Shown here: one piece after another, positions 1-5,572 of the stretch
Position numbering within the stretch: position 1 is the stretch's first letter
Layout of the letters: the number at the start of each line of letters is the position of its first letter
Assembly: GCA_017446645.1 (NCBI GenBank)
Contig: JAFSQO010000276.1
Span: 1 to 5,749, forward strand
Length of the DNA stretch: 5,749 nt
Reading direction: 5' to 3'
DNA from: Synergistaceae bacterium
GTDB lineage: Bacteria; Synergistota; Synergistia; Synergistales; Aminobacteriaceae
Position numbers and translations under genes: made by a program
The notes under the pieces: generated by a model
What the model was told of the DNA's origin: nothing
Seen by the model: the letters and a program-made list of their open reading frames with translations, nothing else
Database searches by the model: none

Positions 1-642
1 AAATTTATTGCTCGTGAATTCGCCCAGCCAGCTATAATATTAATCCGCAACGAGAATTTTTACTCACCAGCAAGATTTAGATTACGCGACAAAGATTTTT
101 TCAGAAGTGAAAGCGTTCACATAACCCATGAATTAATCAGGACAGCAATACTTGACAGGCTCGAACTCGAAAGCAATTCTATCTTATGGGACATTGGAGC
201 AGGTACAGGCAATATCAGCATTTCAGCCGCTCATGAACACAATGATATAGAAGTTCACGCAATCGAATGCAAACACGAAGCAATAAAGCTAATTTCACGA
301 AACATACGGAAATTTCACCATCATAATATAATTTTGCACGAAGGCAGGGCACTTGACTCTGTAAAAAATCTCCCGGCTCCTTCACATGTATTTATAGGCG
401 GTTCAGGCGGCGAGTTATCAGAAATTCTTGAACATATCGCTTCTCTTAATAAATCTATAAGGCTCGTGATTGAGTGCGTTACCCTTGAGACTTTCAACAC
501 TGCATTTAACTTTATGCATGACATGAAAGACTTTGAGGCCCTCCAAATTTCCGCAAGCGTCTCGAAAAGTATTGCAGGCTCGTTAACTCTAACTCTAATG
601 AAGGCAAATAATCCCGTCATGGTTCTCTGTGCTAACTTGTGA
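1..642 (+). CDS. cobL: Precorrin C5,15-methyltransferase (CbiE-CbiT fusion), 3' part, cut by the left edge
   Basis: The frame is open from base 1 to a TGA at 640-642 and gives 213 residues, so the gene starts outside the window. From about residue 28 it is a complete CbiT domain: the SAM-binding motif WDIGAGTG (63-70), the acidic strand end at Glu89, and the family hallmark FIGGSGG (131-137). Residues 1-20 resemble the end of a CbiE (tetrapyrrole methylase) domain joined directly to CbiT, so the protein is probably the CobL-type fusion and not CbiT alone. In the family, CbiT methylates C15 and decarboxylates the acetate side chain at C12, and CbiE methylates C5, in the corrin ring of cobalamin. 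It is a cytoplasmic enzyme and probably belongs to a cobalamin operon to the left. An internal TTG at 334 would cut through the Rossmann fold and is not the start. No terminator is visible before the next promoter at 659. The CbiT call is firm; the fusion is inferred from a short fragment. Confidence 0.87.
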   Translation, partial: KFIAREFAQPAIILIRNENFYSPARFRLRDKDFFRSESVHITHELIRTAILDRLELESNSILWDIGAGTGNISISAAHEHNDIEVHAIECKHEAIKLISRNIRKFHHHNIILHEGRALDSVKNLPAPSHVFIGGSGGELSEILEHIASLNKSIRLVIECVTLETFNTAFNFMHDMKDFEALQISASVSKSIAGSLTLTLMKANNPVMVLCANL

Positions 643-658
643 ATAAAAGTTTAGTCGC

Positions 659-686
659 TTTACAAATTAGTGAACACTGATATAAT
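659..686 (+). promoter_or_regulatory. Promoter of the solute-binding protein gene
   Basis: A -35 box TTTACA (659-664) and a perfect -10 box TATAAT (681-686) are separated by 16 bp. Transcription would start near 693, which leaves a leader of about 30 nt holding the ribosome binding site at 712-716. The position excludes translation from an in-frame codon at 670, because that codon lies upstream of the -10 box. Confidence 0.72.
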
Positions 687-711
687 ATCCCGCGTTATGA
701 AAATTATTTAC

Positions 712-716
712 GGAGG
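712..716 (+). promoter_or_regulatory. Ribosome binding site that fixes the start at 724
   Basis: GGAGG lies 7 nt before the ATG at 724, which opens a classic signal peptide. This decides against the longer frame beginning at 670. Confidence 0.85.
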
Positions 717-723
717 TAACATC

Positions 724-1524
724 ATGAAAAAGTTATTTCTTGCAGTTATGATTATGGCTCTTTGTGTCAGTTCTTGCTTTGCTGAAGGATTAAATATTTC
801 AAAGCCCGAAGAATTTGTAAATATCAAAATCGGAACTCAAAGGGGAACTATAGCAGAAGGCATTGCAAAGAAGATGCTCGGTGACAAGGCAGCAAATCAG
901 CTCACGACTTACGAGAAGGCTACGGACGTTATTCAGGCGTTGAAAGTCGGCAAGATTGACGGGGCTATTATGGACGAGGCTCCGGCGTTGCAGTTCGTGA
1001 AGAACGACCCTGAGAATATCACTATATTGCCTGAGCCAATGACTACAGAACAGTACGCAATAGGCTTCAAACAGGGTAATAAAGAACTTGTCGAACAGGT
1101 GAATAAGGCTCTTGCAGAGATTAAGGCAGACGGTTCACTTGAGGCTATTATGCTCAAGTACAAAGAAGACCCCACAGCTCCCAAAGCTTCAGATATTGAC
1201 CTTCACAAAGGTGCAGCCGGCGGAGTCCTGAAGGTCGGAACAGAAAGCGGGTTCCCTCCATATGATATAAAGACTGCTGACGGTTATACAGGCATTGATA
1301 TAGAGATGTGCGCATTAATCGCAGGCAAACTTAATAAAGAGCTTGTAATTGTCGCATACCCGTTTGACTCTTTATTTATGGCAGTAAATTCAGGACATGT
1401 AGACATGATTTGCGCAGGCATCACTGTCAACGAAGAGAGAAAGATGTTCACGGACTTCTCTGACCCATATGAGGACGCTAAACAGGTTGCAGTTGTCTTG
1501 ACGAAAGATTACGCAGGCAAGTAA
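724..1524 (+). CDS. Circularly permuted periplasmic amino-acid-type solute-binding protein (SBP_bac_3 fold)
   Basis: This 266-residue exported protein should bind a small polar solute, probably an amino acid, for an ABC importer. Residues 1-20 are a signal peptide (MKK start, hydrophobic core). Cleavage after Ala20 is possible, but VSSC (15-18) also fits a lipobox, so it may be a lipoprotein anchored at Cys18. The domain order is reversed. Residues 22-148 match the normally C-terminal half of the family: a crossover resembling the usual sledL.GkkIgvq.GT region (QRGT 39-42), the lobe 2 motif GKIDGAIMD (77-84), the second hinge strand (YAIGFKQGN), and the final helix with DGSLEAIMLKY. A linker follows (about 149-166). 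Residues 167-266 match the normally N-terminal lobe 1: VLKVGTESGFPPY, GIDIEMCALIA, then NEERKMFTDFSDPY and the first hinge strand. Arg239 and Asp84 correspond to the family's carboxylate- and amino-binding residues, so ligand binding looks intact. Its own promoter and terminator make it monocistronic; no permease or ATPase gene is in the window. Confidence 0.88.
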   Translation: MKKLFLAVMIMALCVSSCFAEGLNISKPEEFVNIKIGTQRGTIAEGIAKKMLGDKAANQLTTYEKATDVIQALKVGKIDGAIMDEAPALQFVKNDPENITILPEPMTTEQYAIGFKQGNKELVEQVNKALAEIKADGSLEAIMLKYKEDPTAPKASDIDLHKGAAGGVLKVGTESGFPPYDIKTADGYTGIDIEMCALIAGKLNKELVIVAYPFDSLFMAVNSGHVDMICAGITVNEERKMFTDFSDPYEDAKQVAVVLTKDYAGK

Positions 1525-1553
1525 GTAAATTCACACAGTGAAAAGTAAGTTTC

Positions 1554-1592
1554 ACTCCTTCTGGTTAAATAATCAGAGGGAGTTATTTTTTG
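1554..1592 (+). terminator. Rho-independent terminator after the solute-binding protein gene
   Basis: A 10-bp stem (1554-1563 with 1574-1583, one G-T pair) encloses a 10-nt loop and is followed by a T-rich tail (1583-1591). It ends the solute-binding protein transcript 30 nt after the stop codon. A second hairpin (1537-1543 with 1550-1556) overlaps its left arm by 3 nt. Confidence 0.85.
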
Positions 1593-1593
1593 C

Positions 1594-1617
1594 TAATTAA
1601 TTATGTTATATTAATTA
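1594..1617 (+). promoter_or_regulatory. Extended -10 promoter inside an 8-bp inverted repeat
   Basis: TGT followed by TATATT (1604-1612) reads as an extended -10 element. No good -35 box is present at the usual distance. The perfect inverted repeat TAATTAAT (1594-1601) and ATTAATTA (1610-1617) encloses the TG and overlaps the -10 box, as an operator might. The sequence is very AT-rich, so chance is possible. Transcription would start near 1619 and run into the gene at 1684. Confidence 0.4.
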
Positions 1618-1683
1618 TCTGAAATGTGCTGTAAAATCCATACAATAATAAATCACGTAATGAGAGGGGAAACTTTAATAATC

Positions 1684-2229
1684 ATGATGGAACCTATTGT
1701 CAAGTATAATGCGAAATCAGTAAGCCCTCATGCAATACTCAAGCACGCAGAAGAATTGTATGCAGGCGGTTTCTTTTGCTGTGAGGCAGTTATGTCAGCT
1801 ATCAGGACAGATTTTCAGGTTGATGTCCCCGAAGCAGTTATCGCAATGTCATCAGGAATGTCAGTCGGTGCAGGACGCTCTGGCTGTATGTGCGGAGCTC
1901 TTAACGGCGGAATTTTGGCTCTCGGAATGTTCTTCGGCAGGACAACTCAGGACGGCCCCAAAGATCCTAAAGTTAATGCGTTGATGGCTCTGACCCATGA
2001 GCTTCATGACTGGTTCAAAGATGCAAACGCTAAACACATTAACTGCTGCAGGGCTTTGACAAAAGGCTTTGACATGGCAGGCGGCGAACATAAGAAACAG
2101 TGTATTGCATTCACAGGACTTTGTGCAGGTAAAGTAGCAGAAATTCTTTGCCGTGAACTCGGAGTAGAGAACACTGACAGCGAGCCTATTCAGGGACTTA
2201 AAGAACCCTTCCTGCCTCCTAAAGCGTAG
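1684..2229 (+). CDS. C_GCAxxG_C_C family putative redox-active protein
   Basis: The product has 181 residues, is rich in cysteine, and has no signal peptide or membrane segment, so it is probably cytoplasmic. Family marks in order are FFCCEAVM (30-37, Cys32 and Cys33), a Gly-rich stretch GAGRSGCMCGALNGG with the CGAxxG motif at Cys70, NCCRAL (Cys121, Cys122), and Cys140 and Cys147 in the C-terminal part. The family (Pfam PF09719) is predicted to be redox-active from four conserved cysteines and may hold a metal or Fe-S cofactor; no reaction is established. Extra cysteines sit next to three of the conserved ones. The start is uncertain. ATG 1684 (or 1687) lies 14 nt after AGGGG (1665-1669), which is long. 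The in-frame ATGs at 1624 and 1660 have no ribosome binding site, and residues encoded before 1684 do not look like the family. The gene stands alone between its own promoter and terminator, so its partner is unknown. The family assignment is good; the function is open. Confidence 0.82.
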   Translation: MMEPIVKYNAKSVSPHAILKHAEELYAGGFFCCEAVMSAIRTDFQVDVPEAVIAMSSGMSVGAGRSGCMCGALNGGILALGMFFGRTTQDGPKDPKVNALMALTHELHDWFKDANAKHINCCRALTKGFDMAGGEHKKQCIAFTGLCAGKVAEILCRELGVENTDSEPIQGLKEPFLPPKA

Positions 2230-2238
2230 AAAATTTTT

Positions 2239-2272
2239 TCTCCCGGAACAAATACATCCGGGGGATTTTTTT
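2239..2272 (+). terminator. Terminator between convergent genes
   Basis: A 9-bp GC-rich stem (2239-2247 with 2257-2265, one G-T pair) has a 9-nt loop and is followed by seven T (2266-2272). It serves the plus-strand redox gene ending at 2229. The minus-strand gene ends at 2271, with its stop codon abutting the hairpin. On that strand the stem is followed by A residues and then only a short T run, so termination in that direction is possible but weaker. Confidence 0.85.
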
Positions 2273-3329
2273 ATATTTTTGCTCTAAGAATTTCTACTGT
2301 GTGTTTGAATCCAGTCTGAGCATCAAATAAATTTTTCCAGCCAAGTGACTCAAGTTTCGTGCCGTCAAGTGATGAGTTATTCATTGGGTTAAAGACTCTT
2401 CTCTCACTCTCTGAAGCACTTTCACGAATCAATTTTACCCCTCCAAAAGAAGCAAGCATCTCCGCAATTTCCCGAATCGTTAAGATAGTTCCGGGTACGT
2501 TGTAGGCTTGGACGCTTTCACCATTGAGTAAAACTTTCAAGATTGCACTTGCACAGTCAAGGCAGTAACACCAGCTGCGCAACTGGAGGCCGTCGCTCTT
2601 CATGACTATATTCTCGCCGCGTGCTGCAAGATACGCGAACGCAGACCCCACACGATTGTCACGTTCTGAAGCTGTCGGGCCGTAAATGTGTCCGGGCCTT
2701 ACGATTGAAGAGTCTACTCCGAACTCTGATTTATAGCCGGTGATTAAGGTCTCGGCTGCACGTTTGCTGACTGCATAGCAATTTCGCATATTGAGCAGGT
2801 CAGTATAGCCGTAATCATTTTCTTTGAAGGGCTGGGTGTTATTCTCTGCCCTTTGGCCATAGACTTCGGAGCTTGAGATGTAAAGCACTTTGCTGGTGTT
2901 ATTCTCTCGTGCGTAATCCAAAAGCAATTTTATGCCGGTTATGTTGGCCGTCATTGTCTCGACTGGTTCAAGCGAATAAATTGCGGGATAGGCGTTGCTT
3001 GCTCCGTGAATTATGTAGTTTATGCCGGGCGGAATGTAATTAACCCGTGATGTGTCGTAATTTATATAGGTAAAGTAATCTTTGCCCGAAAAATTTTTGA
3101 AGCGTTCACGGATTTTATTTATGTTACGTCCTGCTGCAAGAATATTGACTTTGCCATCGTGGGTCTCGTTGTATCTAATCAAAATATCAACCACTGACGA
3201 GCAAATCAGTCCGCCTGCTCCTGTTATTATGATTGACTTTCCGGAAAGATTATCGAGTTCAGGGAGCGAGTTAATTATACTGTCTATGTCGCTGAGCCAT
3301 AAAGAGCTTGAGTATATTACTTTAGCCAT
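2271..3329 (-). CDS. Extended SDR, NAD-dependent sugar-nucleotide epimerase/dehydratase
   Basis: This 352-residue cytoplasmic enzyme of the extended short-chain dehydrogenase/reductase family should act on a nucleotide-linked sugar or polyol. A 30-residue N-terminal extension precedes the Rossmann fold. The cofactor loop reads TGAGGLICSS (36-45), where Cys43 replaces the third glycine of GxxGxxG. Then come HGAS (108-111), ISSSEVYG (151-158), the catalytic pair Tyr185 and Lys189 in YAVSK, and RPGHIYGP near residue 210, all typical of sugar epimerases and dehydratases. The C-terminal substrate lobe is complete and the length is normal. Its start overlaps the end of the cytidylyltransferase gene by 13 bp, and GAGAGG (3335-3340) lies 5 nt before the ATG, so the two genes are translationally linked. 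The substrate is therefore probably a CDP-linked sugar or alditol for a surface glycan; this is inference from context. The exact reaction cannot be told from sequence. Confidence 0.88.
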   Translation of the reverse strand: MAKVIYSSSLWLSDIDSIINSLPELDNLSGKSIIITGAGGLICSSVVDILIRYNETHDGKVNILAAGRNINKIRERFKNFSGKDYFTYINYDTSRVNYIPPGINYIIHGASNAYPAIYSLEPVETMTANITGIKLLLDYARENNTSKVLYISSSEVYGQRAENNTQPFKENDYGYTDLLNMRNCYAVSKRAAETLITGYKSEFGVDSSIVRPGHIYGPTASERDNRVGSAFAYLAARGENIVMKSDGLQLRSWCYCLDCASAILKVLLNGESVQAYNVPGTILTIREIAEMLASFGGVKLIRESASESERRVFNPMNNSSLDGTKLESLGWKNLFDAQTGFKHTVEILRAKI

Positions 3330-4051
3330 GATGACCTCTCTGTTGATAATAACGCCTTGAATATATCGATATCTTCAACTGTGGTGAGCTTGATGTTTTT
3401 CTCGGAACCTTTTGAGAAAAATATTTGTCCGCTGCCTACAGAATTATTTTTGCGTACTTTGACTATGAGTTCACATGAAGCTGCAGTGTTAGTTATTCCT
3501 GCTTTGAGTGCTTCTCTGTGAAGGTCACATATATCTTTGACGCGAAATGCATGGGGAGTCTGAGTCCTTCTCAATCTCTCGCGCTGATGAGTCGTGTCCG
3601 ATGAAATTCCGTCCTCAGTTTCCATGACTACTTCGGTGCAAGGAACAGCAGCAATTGCATTGCCGTGCTTACGAGCAACTCTTATATTGTCAGAAATTAC
3701 CCATGCTTCAAGAAATGCCCTGTTGCCATCGTGAATAATGATCATATCATCGGGAGCAAAATGTTTTTCGAGTTCAAAGACCCCATTTCTGATTGAATCT
3801 TGGCCTGTCTGACCGCCTGGAATTATGTAATTAAGTTTCGTGATGTTAAACTGCCTAGCATATGCTGTGAGAATTTGCTCCCAACCTTCAAGACAGACTA
3901 CAGCAATCGCATCTATCTCCGGATGTCTCTGAAAGGCTTCAAGAGTATACACGATTACAGGACGCTCGTTTACCGTCAAAAATTGCTTGGGTATATCCTG
4001 ATGCATTCGGCTGCCCGAACCTGCTGCTGTTAATAATGCTATGTTAGCCAT
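3317..4051 (-). CDS. IspD/TarI-family cytidylyltransferase
   Basis: This 244-residue cytoplasmic enzyme transfers CMP from CTP to a sugar- or polyol-phosphate. The nucleotide-binding loop AAGSGSRM (9-16) is followed by PKQFL (Lys22); next are GGQTGQDS (79-86), IHDGNR (106-111), PCTE (137-140), Arg157 before QTPHAF (164-169), and NIKLTTVED with Lys221. These cover the catalytic Arg, Lys and Asp positions of IspD. Departures from usual IspD are Gly83 in the GGxxR loop, HDGNRA in place of HDAARP, and Glu140 where IspD has TDT. The family contains both IspD (methylerythritol phosphate, isoprenoids) and TarI-like enzymes (ribitol phosphate, wall or capsule polymers). The 13-bp overlap with an SDR gene resembles surface-glycan CDP-alditol modules, so I prefer a glycan role; an isoprenoid role is not excluded because no second ispD is visible here to compare. 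The ribosome binding site AGGAG (4063-4067) lies 11 nt upstream. Confidence 0.85.
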   Translation of the reverse strand: MANIALLTAAGSGSRMHQDIPKQFLTVNERPVIVYTLEAFQRHPEIDAIAVVCLEGWEQILTAYARQFNITKLNYIIPGGQTGQDSIRNGVFELEKHFAPDDMIIIHDGNRAFLEAWVISDNIRVARKHGNAIAAVPCTEVVMETEDGISSDTTHQRERLRRTQTPHAFRVKDICDLHREALKAGITNTAASCELIVKVRKNNSVGSGQIFFSKGSEKNIKLTTVEDIDIFKALLSTERSSWLK

Positions 4052-4091
4052 GAAATTTTTTTCTCCTCATTATGCACTATATTTTTCAAGC

Positions 4092-4100
4092 ATTATAGCA
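4092..4100 (-). promoter_or_regulatory. Extended -10 promoter of the cytidylyltransferase-SDR operon
   Basis: On the minus strand TGC is followed by a perfect TATAAT (-10 box at 4092-4097), an extended -10 element that can work without a good -35 box; none is seen. It lies directly after the rtcB stop codon and gives a leader of about 35 nt holding the AGGAG site. No terminator separates rtcB from it, so read-through from rtcB may also feed the pair. Confidence 0.6.
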
Positions 4101-5306
4101 TTATTCGGCCTTGAAATTATACACGGGCTTCATTATTTCGATAATGTCAACTGTATCTGCAATCACGTCAATAATGTCATCGAGTGATTTGTACGCTCCG
4201 GGGGCTTCGTCCAAAGTTGCCTCGCTGATTGAAGTTGTGTAAATACCCTGCATTGATGCTTTGTACTCGTCAAGGCTCAGACTCTCTTTTGCATGAGTAC
4301 GCGACATTATCCGCCCTGCCCCGTGAGGTGCCGAGTAATTCCATTCAGTGTTGCCCTTACCTACAGCAAGAACTGAACCGTCACGCATATTAATGGGAAT
4401 TAGGACGCGTTCGCCCTCGTGAGCAGCAATTGCTCCCTTGCGCAAAATCATCTCGCTCGTGTCTATGTAGTTGTGAATCGTGTGAAATGATTCGCTACCG
4501 GTGAGTCCTGCCCGTGATAATAAAATTTCAGCCATCTTTTCACGGTTACGCCTTGCGAATTCCTGACAAATTTCTATGTCATGCAAATAATCTTCGAGAT
4601 ACTCACCCTCAAGCCAGCACAAATCTTCAGGAGTCTCACTCTCTTTAGCTTCCCACCTGAGAGCCTGCAATGCTGCCTGAATTTCCGTGCGTCTGCCCTG
4701 CTCTTTGTAAGTCCGGATTATCTCGTCTCGTTGATGAAAATATTCTTCTTTCCCCTGTGCTAATTCGATTGCCAATTTCTGATAATAACCCGCAACCTGA
4801 ACTCCTAAATTTCTGCTGCCTGAGTGAATCACCAAATAATTTTCGCCGTCTGAAGTCCTGTCTATCTCGATAAAGTGATTGCCTCCGCCCAAAGTTCCCA
4901 AACTGCGCTCTATCCTACGAGAGTCCCGGATTTCACGATAGCACCTGAGTCGAGTTAAATCAAATCTTTCCTGCCTGCCTTCCCAGACATTGAAGCCTGA
5001 AGGTATGAAGTGAGCAGCTTCATCGAACTTCGCAAAGTCAATTTCATCACGGCCAAGTCTTACTGTGAACATTCCGCAGCCTATATCTACTCCTACAACG
5101 TTAGGGACAACGCGGTTAATTATCGTCATCGTAGTTCCTATTGTGCAGCCTGTCCCGGCATGAACGTCGGGCATTATGCGAATCTTTGAGCCTTCTGTAA
5201 GTTCGTAATCACACATTCGCCGTATCTGCTCTATTGCTTCGTCTTCTATAACTCTTGCGTAACACACTGCCCTGTTTATCTTTCCTGTTATCTCGATTGT
5301 TTTCAT
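4101..5306 (-). CDS. rtcB: RtcB-family RNA ligase
   Basis: The product has 401 residues, close to the usual bacterial RtcB length of about 400. RtcB joins RNA ends bearing a 2',3'-cyclic phosphate or 3'-phosphate to 5'-hydroxyl ends, using GTP and Mn2+, in tRNA or damaged-RNA repair. Conserved parts in order are MPDVHAG (45-51), GVDIGCGM (72-79; Asp74 and metal-binding Cys77), GGGNHFIEI (140-148; His144), HSGSRNLG (161-168; His161), HTIHNY (275-280), and PHGAGR (327-332). His328 is the expected guanylylated histidine. All key residues are present. The ATG at 5306 is chosen because the protein then begins exactly where RtcB homology begins, AGGAGG (5320-5325) lies upstream, and a good promoter lies just before that. 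The frame stays open upstream to 5546, but that stretch is not RtcB-like. No rtcA, archease or prfH gene is seen beside it, so its physiological trigger is unknown. Confidence 0.93.
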   Translation of the reverse strand: MKTIEITGKINRAVCYARVIEDEAIEQIRRMCDYELTEGSKIRIMPDVHAGTGCTIGTTMTIINRVVPNVVGVDIGCGMFTVRLGRDEIDFAKFDEAAHFIPSGFNVWEGRQERFDLTRLRCYREIRDSRRIERSLGTLGGGNHFIEIDRTSDGENYLVIHSGSRNLGVQVAGYYQKLAIELAQGKEEYFHQRDEIIRTYKEQGRRTEIQAALQALRWEAKESETPEDLCWLEGEYLEDYLHDIEICQEFARRNREKMAEILLSRAGLTGSESFHTIHNYIDTSEMILRKGAIAAHEGERVLIPINMRDGSVLAVGKGNTEWNYSAPHGAGRIMSRTHAKESLSLDEYKASMQGIYTTSISEATLDEAPGAYKSLDDIIDVIADTVDIIEIMKPVYNFKAE

Positions 5307-5334
5307 GACTGTATTTATCCCTCCTAGAGGCAAG

Positions 5335-5362
5335 ATTATACAAGAACTATGATACCTTTCAA
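5335..5362 (-). promoter_or_regulatory. Promoter of rtcB
   Basis: On the minus strand TTGAAA (5357-5362) and a perfect TATAAT (5335-5340) are 16 bp apart. Transcription would start near 5328, just upstream of the AGGAGG site at 5320-5325, giving a short leader of about 22 nt. This rules out translation from the far upstream ATG at 5546 on this transcript. Confidence 0.72.
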
Positions 5363-5460
5363 ATCCTGCTGAAACTAAGTCACGTCCGATAAAAAAACGA
5401 CTCATCGTGAAGTTTCTGCGTGAACGTCGATTTTCTTTCGTAAATGTCATTGCGGGTGTA
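5363..5460. other. Spacer between divergent promoters
   Basis: About 100 bp separate the rtcB promoter and the promoter of the rightmost gene. No gene is recognised. A 6-bp direct repeat CGTGAA (5406-5411 and 5419-5424) is the only short structure seen, and it could be chance. Confidence 0.4.
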
Positions 5461-5489
5461 TTGAAAATTCTTCCCGTCGGAAATATTAT
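5461..5489 (+). promoter_or_regulatory. Promoter of the right-edge secreted protein gene
   Basis: TTGAAA (5461-5466) and TATTAT (5484-5489) are 17 bp apart. An overlapping TATAAT at 5487-5492 gives a 20-bp spacing and is less likely. The leader to the ATG at 5573 would be about 75 nt. Confidence 0.6.
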
Positions 5490-5572
5490 AATAAATTCAT
5501 TAGGAATTAGAACGGTTAAGTGCGCAATCACTAAAAGATAAAACATGAAATATGAAAGAAGGCTTGTTACTC

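Noticed and set aside
321..620. Minus-strand frame opposite the CbiT domain
   Set aside because: It is antisense to a recognised conserved domain and has no ribosome binding site or family features.
670..723. Longer start for the solute-binding protein at 670
   Set aside because: It lies upstream of the -10 box (681-686) and would place 18 residues before a perfect signal peptide that has its own ribosome binding site.
1624..1683. Longer start for the C_GCAxxG_C_C protein
   Set aside because: There is no ribosome binding site before 1624 or 1660, and the encoded residues are not family-like.
4145..4150. Perfect minus-strand TTGACA inside the end of rtcB as a -35 box for the cytidylyltransferase operon
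   Set aside because: The nearest TATAAT (4116-4121) is 23 bp away, too far for a normal promoter; the extended -10 element at 4092-4100 is a better candidate.
5307..5546. 80-residue N-terminal extension of RtcB in the same frame
   Set aside because: The rtcB promoter (5335-5362) and AGGAGG site lie inside this stretch, RtcB homology starts at the ATG at 5306, and the translated stretch resembles no RtcB region.
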